Positions 40,075 to 49,406 of a DNA stretch of 64,000 bases are shown piece after piece; within the stretch, counting starts at the first letter, position 1; each line of letters starts with the position of its first letter. The stretch is taken from contig NZ_LN848257.1 of the NCBI RefSeq assembly GCF_001499735.1, positions 3,869,250 to 3,933,249 on the forward strand, written 5' to 3'. A model generated the notes under the pieces. It saw only the letters and a list, made by a program, of their open reading frames with translations. It was not told the DNA's origin and made no database searches. Origin of the DNA: Thiocapsa sp. KS1 (lineage in GTDB: Bacteria; Pseudomonadota; Gammaproteobacteria; Chromatiales; Chromatiaceae). The position numbers were made by a program, and so were the translations under genes.

Positions 40075-40103
40075 TTTCATATTTAATTATTTGCTAATAT
40101 AAT
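40075..40103 (+). promoter_or_regulatory. Likely sigma-70 promoter of the sulfur-globule-like gene
   Basis: A perfect -10 box TATAAT at 40098-40103 with a modest -35 (TTTCAT, 40075-40080) at 17-bp spacing, in an unusually AT-rich block (40060-40105) within a GC-rich genome. The transcript would carry a ~60-base leader ending in GGAGA ahead of the ATG. Confidence 0.6.
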
Positions 40104-40171
40104 GCGAACCGTGGATGGCGATATCGCATCCACGCTTGCTGCCCATAACATAAATCGATTCGGAGAATAGA

Positions 40172-40549
40172 ATGAACAAGCTTGCTACCGCTGCTGCAAT
40201 CGCCGCCCTCCTCGGTGCCTCCGCGTCCGCATCCGCTTGGTGGGGTCCGGGTTACGGCGGGTACGGCCCAGGCTACGGCTCCGGTCTCGGCGATGCCTTC
40301 AGCGACATGTTCGGCGACGGCTACGGCGACTTCAACTTCGGCATGAGCGGCGGCGGCAGCGGTCGTGGCTACGGCCGTGGTCTGGGTCGCGGCTATGGCT
40401 ACGGCTACAACAACCCCTACTATGGCTATGGCGCTCCTTACGGCTACGGCGTTCCCTACTACGGCGGTGGCTATCCTTACGCCTACCCCTACGCAGCGCC
40501 GGTTGCCCCGGTCGCGCCCGTTGCTCCGGCTCAGCCCGAAGCCAAGTAA
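40172..40549 (+). CDS. Sulfur globule protein-like Tyr/Gly-rich exported protein
   Basis: A 125-residue precursor. The signal peptide [20 protein letters not shown] is probably cleaved before WWGPG. The mature protein is a low-complexity repeat of Gly, Tyr and Pro ([31 protein letters not shown]) ending in [16 protein letters not shown]. Composition, signal peptide and size match Sgp envelope proteins of Chromatiaceae, which coat periplasmic sulfur globules during sulfide or thiosulfate oxidation. Which Sgp class it is cannot be settled without alignment. It has its own AT-rich promoter and a strong terminator, implying high monocistronic expression. Confidence 0.85.
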   Translation: MNKLATAAAIAALLGASASASAWWGPGYGGYGPGYGSGLGDAFSDMFGDGYGDFNFGMSGGGSGRGYGRGLGRGYGYGYNNPYYGYGAPYGYGVPYYGGGYPYAYPYAAPVAPVAPVAPAQPEAK

Positions 40550-40563
40550 GACCCGCGCAAGTC

Positions 40564-40587
40564 GACGGCGCGCCTCGGTGCGCCGTC
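40564..40587 (+). terminator. GC-rich hairpin after the sulfur-globule-like gene
   Basis: GACGGCGC and GCGCCGTC form an 8-bp stem with an 8-base loop, 15 bp after the stop codon. It lacks a following T-run, so it may stabilise the 3' end ahead of the terminator at 40596. Confidence 0.5.
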
Positions 40588-40595
40588 AACACAAA

Positions 40596-40622
40596 GGCCA
40601 GGCAGATTGCCTGGCTTTTTTT
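40596..40622 (+). terminator. Rho-independent terminator
   Basis: GCCAGGCAGATTGCCTGGC forms a perfect stem with a short loop and is followed by seven T residues. It ends transcription of the sulfur-globule-like gene and separates it from the convergent PAP2 gene. Confidence 0.88.
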
Positions 40623-40654
40623 GTTCCGATCTTCGGCTTTCGGCTGAAGAGGTA

Positions 40655-41182
40655 TCACGCCACCATCAGGATGCCGGTGAAGGCGAGTGCGAGTCCGATC
40701 AGGGTCGCGACCAGCACGTCGCTCGGGTAATGCAGGCCGAGGAGGATCCGGGAGCTGGCTACCAGCATGGTGAAGGGCACCAGGATCCAGGCCAGCTCGG
40801 GGACGTAGTAGATGGCGACGGTGGAGAAGCTGACGGCGTGAAGCGTATGACCGGAGGGAAAGCTATAGCGGTCGAGCGGAGGCACCAGGGCGATGATCTC
40901 CGTTGCATAATTGCAGGGTCGCTCGCGTCGCGTGTAGACCTTGAGTGACTTGTAGAGCGCGAGCGCGACGCCGCCGGTGGCGAGCATATGCAGGCTGGCC
41001 TTGAGCCCGAGGAGTCCGTGGGTCAGCGGCAGGATGGCGATGAGGCTATACCAGAAGACACCGTCGCCGAGTCGGCTCACGACCGCGAAAGGGCGTTGAA
41101 CCCAGCGGCGCCGACCACCTCGACTCCAAGCGCGGCACAGCGACACCTCGAGCTCATTCAGATGTTGTAGCCATAGTCGCAC
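40655..41182 (-). CDS. PAP2-family membrane phosphatase
   Basis: A 175-residue integral membrane phosphatase with the three family motifs: KVYTRRERP, SFPSGHT and SSRILLGLHYPSD. Substrates are typically lipid or isoprenoid phosphates. I chose GTG 41182, which has GGAGG six bases upstream; a GTG at 41200 has no ribosome-binding site. The start overlaps the end of the glycosyltransferase gene by 29 bp, placing it last in the lipid unit. Confidence 0.9.
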   Translation of the reverse strand: MRLWLQHLNELEVSLCRAWSRGGRRRWVQRPFAVVSRLGDGVFWYSLIAILPLTHGLLGLKASLHMLATGGVALALYKSLKVYTRRERPCNYATEIIALVPPLDRYSFPSGHTLHAVSFSTVAIYYVPELAWILVPFTMLVASSRILLGLHYPSDVLVATLIGLALAFTGILMVA

Positions 41183-42389
41183 GGCAAGCCTCCGTTCCAC
41201 GTTGTCGGTGGATGACCTGGACGAGACGCTCCTCGACGCCCCGGATGACGCGGTCCCAGCTGATGTCCTCCGCCGTGTGTCGGGCGCGCTCGCCGAGCTG
41301 CCGGACCCGTCGGATGTCTCGGGCGATCTCGCGGCCGGCGGCGATGAAGGCTGCGTGATCTCCCATCGGTAATGTAACCCCGTTCCGCCAAGGATCAATC
41401 AAGGATCGAGCTGCCGCATAGTCGAAGGCGACGACCGGCAGACCACTGGCCATGGCCTCGAGCACCACGTTGCCGAAGGTTTCGGTCAAGCTCGGAAAGA
41501 GGAAAAGGTCGCCCGAGGCGTAATGCCTCGACAGATCTTCTCCGACCTTTGCACCCGGGCAGATGAAATCGGGGTTCTCGCGTTGGATGTGCTCGCGCCC
41601 GGGGCCGTCCCCGACCAGGACGAAACGCGCCTCCGGTCGGGCGGCCCGAATCGCATGAAAGGCGTCCCGAGCAAGCTCGAGGTTCTTCTCGGGTGCGATC
41701 CGACCCACGTAGAGTACAGCCAAGGACTCCTCGTCGCAGCCCCACGTGTGCCGCAAGGCATCGTCACGCCACGCGGGGGAGAAGAGATCGACGTCGACGC
41801 CTCGCCCGAAGACGTGAACATCGTGGAAGCCTTCGCCCGACAGCTCGGCCTTCAACTCCGCGGTGGGAACCAGGGTTGCATCCGATCGGTTGTGGAAGTG
41901 GCGCAGGGTTTCGGCGATCCGATGGGTGAAGAGACCGAGCCCGTAGTGTTGGCTGTAGCGCTGAAACCGGGTGTGGAACCCGGTGACGGTCGGGATCCGA
42001 TGGGTATGCGCGGCCGAGAGCGCGGCATGTCCGAGTGGACCCTGGGTCGCGATGTAGACGAGATCGGGTGCAGCGCGACCCCAAAGGCGACGCAGCCGCC
42101 AATACACGGGCAGCCCGAACCGCAGACCCCGGTAACCCGGAATCGGCAGGCCGGGAACGAGATGGACGGCGATCCCGTCGCGCGGCGGCAGGGCTTGGGC
42201 GCGCTGCTCGCCGTGCTGTCGAGGACGAACCAGTTGGATCGCGTGTCCGCGCTCGGCCAAGCCCTCGGCGAGGTGCCGCATGGTATGGGCGACGCCGTTG
42301 ATCTCGGGCGGATAGGTCTCGGTGACGATCGCGATTCGCAGACTGCTGCACGGGGGCATGCTCGCCGGATCTGTGAGGTCAGGCGACAT
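41154..42389 (-). CDS. GT4-family glycosyltransferase
   Basis: A 411-residue two-Rossmann (GT-B) enzyme. It starts with LRIAIVTETYPPEINGVAHT, the typical acceptor-side signature of the SqdX/MgtA/PimB group, and has VLYVGRIAPEKNLELA, FVLVGDGPGRE and the donor-site FLFPSLTETFGNVVLEAMAS (the E-x7-E motif). The acceptor is probably a lipid, judged by its place between PlsC and PAP2 genes. It overlaps plsC by 11 bp and the PAP2 gene by 29 bp. Confidence 0.88.
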   Translation of the reverse strand: MSPDLTDPASMPPCSSLRIAIVTETYPPEINGVAHTMRHLAEGLAERGHAIQLVRPRQHGEQRAQALPPRDGIAVHLVPGLPIPGYRGLRFGLPVYWRLRRLWGRAAPDLVYIATQGPLGHAALSAAHTHRIPTVTGFHTRFQRYSQHYGLGLFTHRIAETLRHFHNRSDATLVPTAELKAELSGEGFHDVHVFGRGVDVDLFSPAWRDDALRHTWGCDEESLAVLYVGRIAPEKNLELARDAFHAIRAARPEARFVLVGDGPGREHIQRENPDFICPGAKVGEDLSRHYASGDLFLFPSLTETFGNVVLEAMASGLPVVAFDYAAARSLIDPWRNGVTLPMGDHAAFIAAGREIARDIRRVRQLGERARHTAEDISWDRVIRGVEERLVQVIHRQRGTEACRATMATTSE

Positions 42390-43227
42390 GGGGAACTCCC
42401 GCTGCCGGCATTGATTCGGGTTGAGCCGGGAACGGAATCGGCCCCGGACTCGGGCGTTCGGAGCGCGCGGGTCGGGCCTGCGGATCCATGCCGAGTGCAT
42501 CCAGGATTGCGCTGCGGGCGCGTTCCGCGAGGGCACGACGCGACGCATCCTCGCCACTCGGCAAGGGCGGGAGGAAACGGATCTCGACCGTGAGCCCGGG
42601 ATGGCGAATCACCCGCAACAGGTGAGCGAGGAGTGTGTCGTCGCCGATAAAGGGGGCGATGGTGTCCCGCTGCCCGTCTGCGGCACGACGATAGGCGATC
42701 GCCACGGGTTGGATCCCGAGCCGGGCCTCCCGGGCGAGTGCAAACAGGCGCGGGTGAAACCGCAGCACACCGGCCCCGTCGCTTGTCGTGCCTTCCGGGA
42801 AGATCATCAGGGTATGACCTTCCGCGATCCTGCGATGCAGCATCGCGGAGATCTCATGGATGCGGTTTGCGCCTCGCTCGATGAAATGTGTGCCCGCGGT
42901 TTCGGCTAACCAGCCGATCAAGGGCCAATCCCGCACCTCCGCCTTGGAGAGAAACCCGATCTCGCCTTGTGCGCCGAGCGCGGGGATATCGAGCCAAGAG
43001 ATGTGGTTCCCGATCAGCAGACAACCCGGGTCGAGACGGCCCTCGACCTCGATGCGAAGCCCCAAGACGACGCACAGTCGCCTGTGCCACCGGCGGGTCG
43101 CGGCGGAGATCCAGTCCGGTCGCCGGCCCAGTCGCGACAGCAGGGCGATGTAGACGACGATGGCCGTCCCTGTTGCCAGGTGGGCGACGATCAGCAGGAT
43201 GGTCAGAAGCGACCTTGCATATGCCAT
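42379..43227 (-). CDS. PlsC-type acyltransferase (OlsA-like)
   Basis: A 282-residue inner-membrane acyltransferase with an N-terminal hydrophobic helix (LLTILLIVAHLATGTAIVVY), the catalytic HX4D motif NHISWLD (H75, D80), the phosphate-binding FIERGANR region and FPEGTTSDG. The family adds acyl chains to lyso-phosphatidate or, as OlsA, to lyso-ornithine lipid. The olsB-like gene 4 bp upstream favours the OlsA role, by inference. A Pro-rich tail (about residues 250-282) is unusual. Confidence 0.87.
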   Translation of the reverse strand: MAYARSLLTILLIVAHLATGTAIVVYIALLSRLGRRPDWISAATRRWHRRLCVVLGLRIEVEGRLDPGCLLIGNHISWLDIPALGAQGEIGFLSKAEVRDWPLIGWLAETAGTHFIERGANRIHEISAMLHRRIAEGHTLMIFPEGTTSDGAGVLRFHPRLFALAREARLGIQPVAIAYRRAADGQRDTIAPFIGDDTLLAHLLRVIRHPGLTVEIRFLPPLPSGEDASRRALAERARSAILDALGMDPQARPARSERPSPGPIPFPAQPESMPAAGVPHVA

Positions 43228-43231
43228 CGCG

Positions 43232-43999
43232 TCAGAGACTCGCGGCGCGCTCGAGAAAGTGTCGCGAGTAGGTCGGATTGAGCTCGTCCACGTCGAGCAG
43301 CATGAGCACGTCGGCCACGCCGAAATCCGGATCGCGGCAGGGCTCCCCGCAGACCTTTGCGCCGAGCCTCACGTAGGCGCGCAGCAAGGCCGGCAGCGGT
43401 GCATCCAGGACATCGTCGGAGACTTGCGTGGTGTGCAGCGGTGCTCGTGGCACCACCCGCAGGTCGGACGAGACCATGGCCTGCCGCCGCAGGCGGTTCA
43501 TGATGGCCGCCGCCTGGATGTCGTCCTCGCCGAGCGGCATGCTGGCGCAGCCGAAGAGATAATCGAACCCGTGGAGCTGGATGAAGCCGGCCAGGCCGGA
43601 CCAGAGCACGGCGATGGCCGAGCCCTGTCGAAACTCGGCCGAGATACAGGTGCGACCGACCTCCAGAAGGCGACCCTTAAGCCGCGGGATCGCCCCCAAA
43701 TCGAACTCGCTCTCGGAATAGAAACGGCCGATGCGTGCGGCGTTGCGATCGGTCAGGATCCGGGTGCAGCCGACGACATCGCCGGTGCGCCCGTCGCGGA
43801 CCAGGAGATGCTGGCAGTAGGCATCGAGCTCGTCCACGTCCAGCCCGCTCGGCCCCGCCTTCAACGTTGCGCCCAGCTCTTCGCCGAAGACCCGGTATCT
43901 CAAGGCTTGGGCCTCGCGCACCTCGGACTCGGACGAGGCGAGCTCGACGAATAGGCGTTCCCCGCGCTTGGCGGTCAACGCAGACGCAGTCGCAACCAT
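43232..43999 (-). CDS. OlsB-like N-acyltransferase
   Basis: A 255-residue GNAT-fold protein of the ornithine/acyl-ACP N-acyltransferase (hemolysin-like) family: REAQALRYRVFGEELGAT, LVRDGRTGDVVGCTRILTDR, YSESEFDLGAIP and LEVGRTCISAEFRQGSAIAVL. OlsB attaches a 3-hydroxy fatty acid to ornithine, the first step of phosphate-free ornithine lipids. I chose ATG 43999, which has GAGGGC upstream, over 44038. It lies next to the PlsC-type gene that could do the second acylation. Confidence 0.87.
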   Translation of the reverse strand: MVATASALTAKRGERLFVELASSESEVREAQALRYRVFGEELGATLKAGPSGLDVDELDAYCQHLLVRDGRTGDVVGCTRILTDRNAARIGRFYSESEFDLGAIPRLKGRLLEVGRTCISAEFRQGSAIAVLWSGLAGFIQLHGFDYLFGCASMPLGEDDIQAAAIMNRLRRQAMVSSDLRVVPRAPLHTTQVSDDVLDAPLPALLRAYVRLGAKVCGEPCRDPDFGVADVLMLLDVDELNPTYSRHFLERAASL

Positions 44000-44115
44000 T
44001 GGATGCCCTCGGAAAAAGAACCTTTGCGTGGAGGGCAATCATAGAATCCGACTATTGCAGGCGTATGTGGGCTGCATGACGGCGCCGTGAACGGCGGGCG
44101 TCGCGTCTCCCGGGG

Positions 44116-44772
44116 TCAGCCCCGCAAGGAGATGACGGGCCATCCGCGCGACCGGGCCGTCTCGTGCAGCTGCGGATCCGGGTCGACCGCGACCGGCCGG
44201 TCGACACGCTCCAAGAGGGGAAGATCGTTGTGCGAATCGCTGTAGAAGCTGCTCCCGGCGAGCGTCTCTCGATGCGCGTGCAGCCAGGCGTGGAGACGCT
44301 CGACCTTGCCCTCGCGAAAGGCGGGTTGGCCCGAGGGCTCACCGGTGAAACGCCCGTTCTCCTCGGCCGGCAGCGTCGCGATCAGATGCGCGATCCCGAA
44401 GCGTTGCGCGATCGGTGCCGTGACGAAGGCGTTGGTCGCCGTGATGATCATGAGCGTGTCGCCTGCCTCGCGGTGCGACTCGACCAGGTCCTTGGCCGCC
44501 TGGAGCATGATGGGCTCGATCAGCTCGACGACGAACCGCTCGCGCAGCGCTTCCAGCTCCGCGCGCGGGTTGTCGCGCAGCGGGCGCAGCGAGAACCTCA
44601 AGAATTCCGCGATATCCAGGGTTCCGTCCTTGTACTCGCGATAGAAGCGCTCGTTCTCGCTCTCGTAATAGGTGCCGTCGACGATACCTTCGGCGGCGAG
44701 GAATCGGCCCCAAAGGTAATCCGAGTCGCCTGCCAGCAGGGTGTTGTCGAGATCGAAGATCGCCAGCGCCAT
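44116..44772 (-). CDS. HAD-superfamily (SerB-like) phosphatase
   Basis: A 218-residue HAD hydrolase of subclass IB. Motif I is LAIFDLDNTLLAGDSD, motif II LMIITATNAF, and motif III/IV FYSDSHNDLPLLERVD with K in REGKVERL. Members act on phosphoserine-like or lipid phosphates; the substrate is unknown. It lies 116 bp upstream of the olsB-like gene on the same strand and may belong to the lipid unit. Confidence 0.9.
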   Translation of the reverse strand: MALAIFDLDNTLLAGDSDYLWGRFLAAEGIVDGTYYESENERFYREYKDGTLDIAEFLRFSLRPLRDNPRAELEALRERFVVELIEPIMLQAAKDLVESHREAGDTLMIITATNAFVTAPIAQRFGIAHLIATLPAEENGRFTGEPSGQPAFREGKVERLHAWLHAHRETLAGSSFYSDSHNDLPLLERVDRPVAVDPDPQLHETARSRGWPVISLRG

Positions 44773-45049
44773 GTCCTTGTCCTTACGTTGATGTCTCTCG
44801 GTGCGGTGCGTATCGGCGGCCTGCCCGCGCGTCGCCCCGGCGCCCCGGTCCGCCGGATGGTCCCGGAATCACGCGGGGGTTTCAAGCCGCGCCGGGTGCG
44901 CTCGACTCGCGTTCGGCGGAGGGGTTCCGACCCCGCTTCGGAGGGTTTGCGAAAGCCGTTGATTGGCAATCGCTTATGCAGGCAGCTGCTTGCCGGTCAT
45001 GCGCCGGATGTGGAAGAATGCGGCATCATGGCTTTCCGGACTCGGCTCC

Positions 45050-45589
45050 TTGATCGATCACGACGGTTTCAGACCCAACGTCGGCATTATCCTGAGCAAT
45101 CAGGACCGGCGTCTATTCTGGGGTCGGCGCGTCGGACAGAATGCCTGGCAGTTTCCGCAGGGCGGGATCCATTCGGACGAGACCCCGGAGCAGGCCATGT
45201 TTCGCGAGCTTGAGGAGGAGGTCGGGCTCCAGTCGCGGCAGGTCACCATCCTCGGCTGCACCCGCGGTTGGCTCAGATATCACCTTCCCAAGCGATACAT
45301 TCGTCGGCATTGCGGCCCGACCTGCATCGGTCAGAAACAGGTCTGGTTCATGTTGCGTGTGGATTGCGGCGAGGACGCCTTTTGTCTCGACAAGACCGAC
45401 AAGCCCGAGTTCGACGCCTGGCGCTGGGTCCGCTATTGGCAGCCGCTGCACGAGGTCGTCTACTTCAAGCGCCGCGTCTACATGCAGGCGCTCGAGGAGC
45501 TTGCCCCGAGCCTCTACCCGGAAGGTCCGCCCGCCCGTGACGAATTTCAGTCGCGGGTGGCCGGCTTGATGCACCGGCGCGGACCATGA
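45050..45589 (+). CDS. rppH: RNA pyrophosphohydrolase
   Basis: Nudix hydrolase that removes pyrophosphate from 5' triphosphorylated RNA and triggers decay. The conserved start [16 protein letters not shown] follows TTG 45050, giving 179 residues; ATG 45008 would add 14 residues and is an alternative. The Nudix box is [20 protein letters not shown] followed by VGL. WQFPQGG and [11 protein letters not shown] are RppH landmarks. The stop overlaps the ptsP start by four bases, an arrangement also common in other Gammaproteobacteria. Confidence 0.94.
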   Translation: MIDHDGFRPNVGIILSNQDRRLFWGRRVGQNAWQFPQGGIHSDETPEQAMFRELEEEVGLQSRQVTILGCTRGWLRYHLPKRYIRRHCGPTCIGQKQVWFMLRVDCGEDAFCLDKTDKPEFDAWRWVRYWQPLHEVVYFKRRVYMQALEELAPSLYPEGPPARDEFQSRVAGLMHRRGP

Positions 45590-47949
45590 CCGGGCTCGCC
45601 GCGGACCAGGCCGAGCGGGGGTCTGTCGGGCTCGACGGCGGCGTGTCGGCAGTCGCGGCCGCAGTGGCTCCGAGCCAACGCCTGCCCATGCTCGAGTCGC
45701 TGCGCCGGATCGTTCAGGAGGTCAACAACGCACCCGATCTCGAACGCGCGCTGACCATCATCGTGCAGCGCGTCAAGCAAGCGGTCGGGGCCGATGTCTG
45801 CTCTGTCTATCTCAATGACTTCGACAATCGCCGGCATGTCCTGCATGCCACCGACGGGCTGCGCGCCAAGGCGGTCGGTCGGGTGCGCCTGGAAATGGGA
45901 CGAGGGCTGATCGGGCTGGTCAGCGAGCGCGCCGAGCCGATCAACCTGGACGACGCGGTCAGTCATCCGCGCTACCAACGCATCACGGACACGGGCGAAG
46001 AGCAGTATCACGGGTTCCTCGGCGCGCCCATCATCCAGAATCGCAAGGTGCTGGGCGTGCTGGTCCTGCGACAACGCGAAAAGCGCCATTTCGGCGACGA
46101 CGAGGTCACCTTCGTGGTGACCCTCGCATCGCAGCTGGCCGGCGCCATCACCTTCGCTCGCACCAACGGCGAGCTGGCGCGTCTGCAGGACGACGGGATC
46201 CCGCAGCGCTTCCTGCCCGGCTTGCCGGCCTCGCCCGGCATCGGCATCGGGACCGCCGTGGTGGTCTATCCGCCGGCCGATCTCAACGCCGTCCCGGATC
46301 GGCGCGCCGAGAACCTCGACAACGAGGCCAAGGATTTTCTCGGTGCCGTTGAGCATGTGGCCGAGGACTTGGACCGCTTCGCGGTGCGGACCCAGTCGCA
46401 TCTCAGCGCCGAAGACATGGCCCTGTTCGACGCTTGGCGCCTCATGCTCGAGAGCGACACCCTGATCGACGGGACCCTCTCGCGCATCCGCGCCGGCAAT
46501 TGGGCGCCCGGCGCGCTGCGCGAGACCATCGCCGAGCACGCCAAGGTGTTTGACGACATGGACGATGCCTATCTGCGCGAGCGCGCCTCCGACGTGCGCG
46601 ATCTCGGTCGCTGCATCCTGACCCATCTGCAGAAGCTGACCGCGGCGCCGATCCAGTACGTGCCCAACACCATCCTGGTCGGCGACGAGCTCAGCGCCAT
46701 GCAGATCGCCGACGTCCCGCGCGAGATGTTGGCCGGGATCGTCTCGACCACCGGCTCGGGCTCCTCGCATGTCGGCATCCTGGCGCGCGGGATGGGCGTG
46801 CCGGCGGCAATGGCCGTTGCCGACCTGCCGGTCGGGCGGGTCGAGGGACGCGAGCTGGTGGTGGACGGTTACCGCGGGCGTGTCTATGTCGCGCCGGGTC
46901 CGACCGTGCGCGCCGAGTATCAGCGTCTCGCCGAGGACGATGCGGCCCTGACCAGCGAGCTGCAGGCGTTGCGTCATCTTCCGGCCGAGACCACCGACGG
47001 TTATCTGGTCCCGCTGTATCTGAATACGGGTCTCGTCTCCGAGGCGCGCCCGCTCGGCATCGAGGAATCGGCCGGCGTCGGACTCTATCGAACTGAGCTG
47101 CCCTTCATCGTGCGCGATACCTTTCCGGGCGAGGCCGCGCAGATGTCGAATTATCGGCAGGTGCTTGAGCTGTTCGCCCCCCGTCCGGTCACCATCCGCA
47201 CCCTGGACATCGGCGGGGACAAGCCGCTGCCCTATTTCCCGATGCACGAGGCCAACCCCTTCCTGGGCTGGCGCGGCATCCGGATCACGCTGGATCAGCC
47301 CGAGATCTTCCTGACTCAGATCCGGGCGATCCTGCGTGCCTCCATCGGACTGGACAATCTGCAGATCCTGCTGCCGATGATCAGCACGGTCGGCGAGGTG
47401 GACGAGGCGTTGCTGCTGATCCATCGTGCCCACGAGGAGCTGCTCGAAGAGGGCTATCAGGTCAAACTCCCGCCGATCGGGGTCATGATCGAGGTCCCGG
47501 CCGCGGTCTATCAATGCGAGGCCCTGGCGCGACGCGTCGATTTCCTGTCCGTCGGAACCAACGACCTCACCCAATACCTGCTCGCCGTGGATCGCAACAA
47601 CGCCCACGTCGCGAAACTCTACGACGAGTTTCACCCGGCGGTCTTGCGCGCGTTGCTGCAGATCCTTGCGGGCGCCCGCGTTCACGGCCGCGAGGTCAGC
47701 GTCTGCGGCGAGATGGCCGGGGATCCGCTTGCGACCTTCCTCCTGCTCGGGATGGGCGTGCATAGCCTGAGCATGGGCGCGGGCAGCCTGCTGCGGGTGA
47801 AGCGGGTGATTCGCAGCATCAGTCGCGCGCGCGCGCGCGAGGTGCTCAAGGTCGCCCTGCAATGCGAGGATGCGGCATCCGTGCGGCGCCTGCTCCTGGA
47901 TGCGCTCGAGGCGGTCGGTCTCGGCGGCTTGGTGCGACCGGGTAAGTAG
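45586..47949 (+). CDS. ptsP: Nitrogen-PTS enzyme I with GAF domain
   Basis: EI-Ntr: takes phosphate from PEP and passes it to NPr, regulating nitrogen, potassium and carbon responses. In 787 residues it has an N-terminal GAF domain (about 45-185, [20 protein letters not shown]), the PEP-utiliser N-domain, the phospho-accepting H395 in [20 protein letters not shown], and the PEP-binding barrel with [28 protein letters not shown] and the catalytic C707 in VCGEMAGDP. Overlap with rppH implies co-expression. Confidence 0.96.
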   Translation: MTGLAADQAERGSVGLDGGVSAVAAAVAPSQRLPMLESLRRIVQEVNNAPDLERALTIIVQRVKQAVGADVCSVYLNDFDNRRHVLHATDGLRAKAVGRVRLEMGRGLIGLVSERAEPINLDDAVSHPRYQRITDTGEEQYHGFLGAPIIQNRKVLGVLVLRQREKRHFGDDEVTFVVTLASQLAGAITFARTNGELARLQDDGIPQRFLPGLPASPGIGIGTAVVVYPPADLNAVPDRRAENLDNEAKDFLGAVEHVAEDLDRFAVRTQSHLSAEDMALFDAWRLMLESDTLIDGTLSRIRAGNWAPGALRETIAEHAKVFDDMDDAYLRERASDVRDLGRCILTHLQKLTAAPIQYVPNTILVGDELSAMQIADVPREMLAGIVSTTGSGSSHVGILARGMGVPAAMAVADLPVGRVEGRELVVDGYRGRVYVAPGPTVRAEYQRLAEDDAALTSELQALRHLPAETTDGYLVPLYLNTGLVSEARPLGIEESAGVGLYRTELPFIVRDTFPGEAAQMSNYRQVLELFAPRPVTIRTLDIGGDKPLPYFPMHEANPFLGWRGIRITLDQPEIFLTQIRAILRASIGLDNLQILLPMISTVGEVDEALLLIHRAHEELLEEGYQVKLPPIGVMIEVPAAVYQCEALARRVDFLSVGTNDLTQYLLAVDRNNAHVAKLYDEFHPAVLRALLQILAGARVHGREVSVCGEMAGDPLATFLLLGMGVHSLSMGAGSLLRVKRVIRSISRARAREVLKVALQCEDAASVRRLLLDALEAVGLGGLVRPGK

Positions 47950-47975
47950 CCAATACCGGAACCTTTGGTTTCGGT

Positions 47976-49406
47976 TCAGCGATTCGTTTCAGGTTCCCGG
48001 GCGTTCTCCGGAAAGCCTTTGCCGGGATTGAGTATCCCGGCCGGATCGAATTGACGCTTGATGTCGCGCATCAGCGCGAGCACGGGAGCATCGATCTCCC
48101 GGTCGACGAAGTCGCGCTTGGCGATCCCGACACCGTGCTCGCCGGAGAGTGTGCCGCCGAGTTGCAGGACGAGCGAAAACATCGCGTCAAGACACCTATG
48201 GGCGCTCTCGACGGCAGCCGGATCCTCCGGGTCGATCAGGAGATTTACATGGATGTTGCCGTTGCCAGCATGGCCGAAATTGACGATCTGTACGCCGCTT
48301 TCCTGCGATAACCGCTCCAGGCCATCGATGAGCTCGCCCATCCGCGAGACCGGAACCACGACATCCTCGTTGATCTTCTTCGGCGCGATATGGCGCAAAG
48401 CCGGGGAAAGTGCCTTGCGGGTCTTCCAGAGCGCGGCGACCTCCGCGGCCGACTCGGCACGACGCAGCTCGATCAGACCGGCGTGTTGCGCCGCGGCAGC
48501 GACGGCGGTGACGGACTGATCGATACAGGCGGCGGGCCCGTCGACCTCGATCATCAGAAGGGCGCCGACGCCCTCGGGCAGATCCAGTCCGGCATATCTT
48601 TGAACCGTCCGGATCGCTGCGGCGTCCATTATCTCCAGTGCGCAGGGGATTACGGGTTGCGCCATGATCGCCGAGACCGCCGCCGCCGCCGCGTGGATCT
48701 CGGCATAGGCGGCGCGCAGCGTGCGCTTGGCCTCCGGCAGCGGCGTGAGCTTGAGCGTGGCTTCGGTGATGAGTGCGAGAGTGCCCTCCGAGCCGATGAT
48801 CAGCCGGGTCAGGTCATAGCCGACCACGCCTTTGGTGGTGAGCACGCCCGTGCGCAGTCGCTCGCCGCGACCGTCGATCGCGGTGAGTCCGAGCGTATTC
48901 TCGCGCGGCGTCCCGTACTTGACCGCCCTCGGTCCCGCCGAGTTGTAGGCGAGATTGCCCCCGACGGTGCAGCTCGCCGCGCTGGTGGGATCGGGCGGCC
49001 AGAAGAAGCCGAAGGCGCCGACCGCCTTTTGGAGCTGCTCGTTGAGGACCCCGGGCTGCACGACGGCGAGCCGATCCTCCGGGGCGATGCGCAGGATGGT
49101 GTCCATGCGCTCGAAGGAGAGCACGATGCCGCCGCGGTCCGGAACCGTCGCCCCCGTGGTTCCCGTCCCGCGCCCCCGTGCGACGAGCGGGACGCCGGCG
49201 TCGCGGCAGAGTCGGACCAGCGCCATGATCTGCGCCTCGTCGGCGGCGAAGACGACTGCTCGGGGCAGCGCATGGAGGCGGCTGTTGTCGTATCCGTAGG
49301 GCCAGCAATCGGCCGGATCCGTGAGCAGGCGTCCGACGCCGACGGTCCGGGCGAGGCTTTTCAGGAACCCCGGGGGCAGATCAGCTGGTGCCTTGGGTGT
49401 ACTCAA
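47976..49406 (-). CDS. FAD-linked oxidase, GlcD/D-lactate dehydrogenase family
   Basis: A 476-residue VAO-type flavoprotein. The FAD-binding half shows LVARGRGTGTTGATVPDRGG, SAASCTVGGNLAYNSAGPRA and IIGSEGTLALITEATLKLTP. The C-terminal half has the metal/substrate motifs FGHAGNGNIHVN and GEHGVGIAKRDF. It oxidises a 2-hydroxyacid such as glycolate or D-lactate; which one is not decidable. Its start overlaps the end of dolP by 26 bp. A short hairpin (47955-47975) separates it from convergent ptsP. Confidence 0.92.
   Translation of the reverse strand: MSTPKAPADLPPGFLKSLARTVGVGRLLTDPADCWPYGYDNSRLHALPRAVVFAADEAQIMALVRLCRDAGVPLVARGRGTGTTGATVPDRGGIVLSFERMDTILRIAPEDRLAVVQPGVLNEQLQKAVGAFGFFWPPDPTSAASCTVGGNLAYNSAGPRAVKYGTPRENTLGLTAIDGRGERLRTGVLTTKGVVGYDLTRLIIGSEGTLALITEATLKLTPLPEAKRTLRAAYAEIHAAAAAVSAIMAQPVIPCALEIMDAAAIRTVQRYAGLDLPEGVGALLMIEVDGPAACIDQSVTAVAAAAQHAGLIELRRAESAAEVAALWKTRKALSPALRHIAPKKINEDVVVPVSRMGELIDGLERLSQESGVQIVNFGHAGNGNIHVNLLIDPEDPAAVESAHRCLDAMFSLVLQLGGTLSGEHGVGIAKRDFVDREIDAPVLALMRDIKRQFDPAGILNPGKGFPENAREPETNR

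Noticed and set aside
45547..47862. Minus-strand 771-codon open frame opposite ptsP
   Set aside because: Shadow of ptsP; biased composition, no homology recognised.
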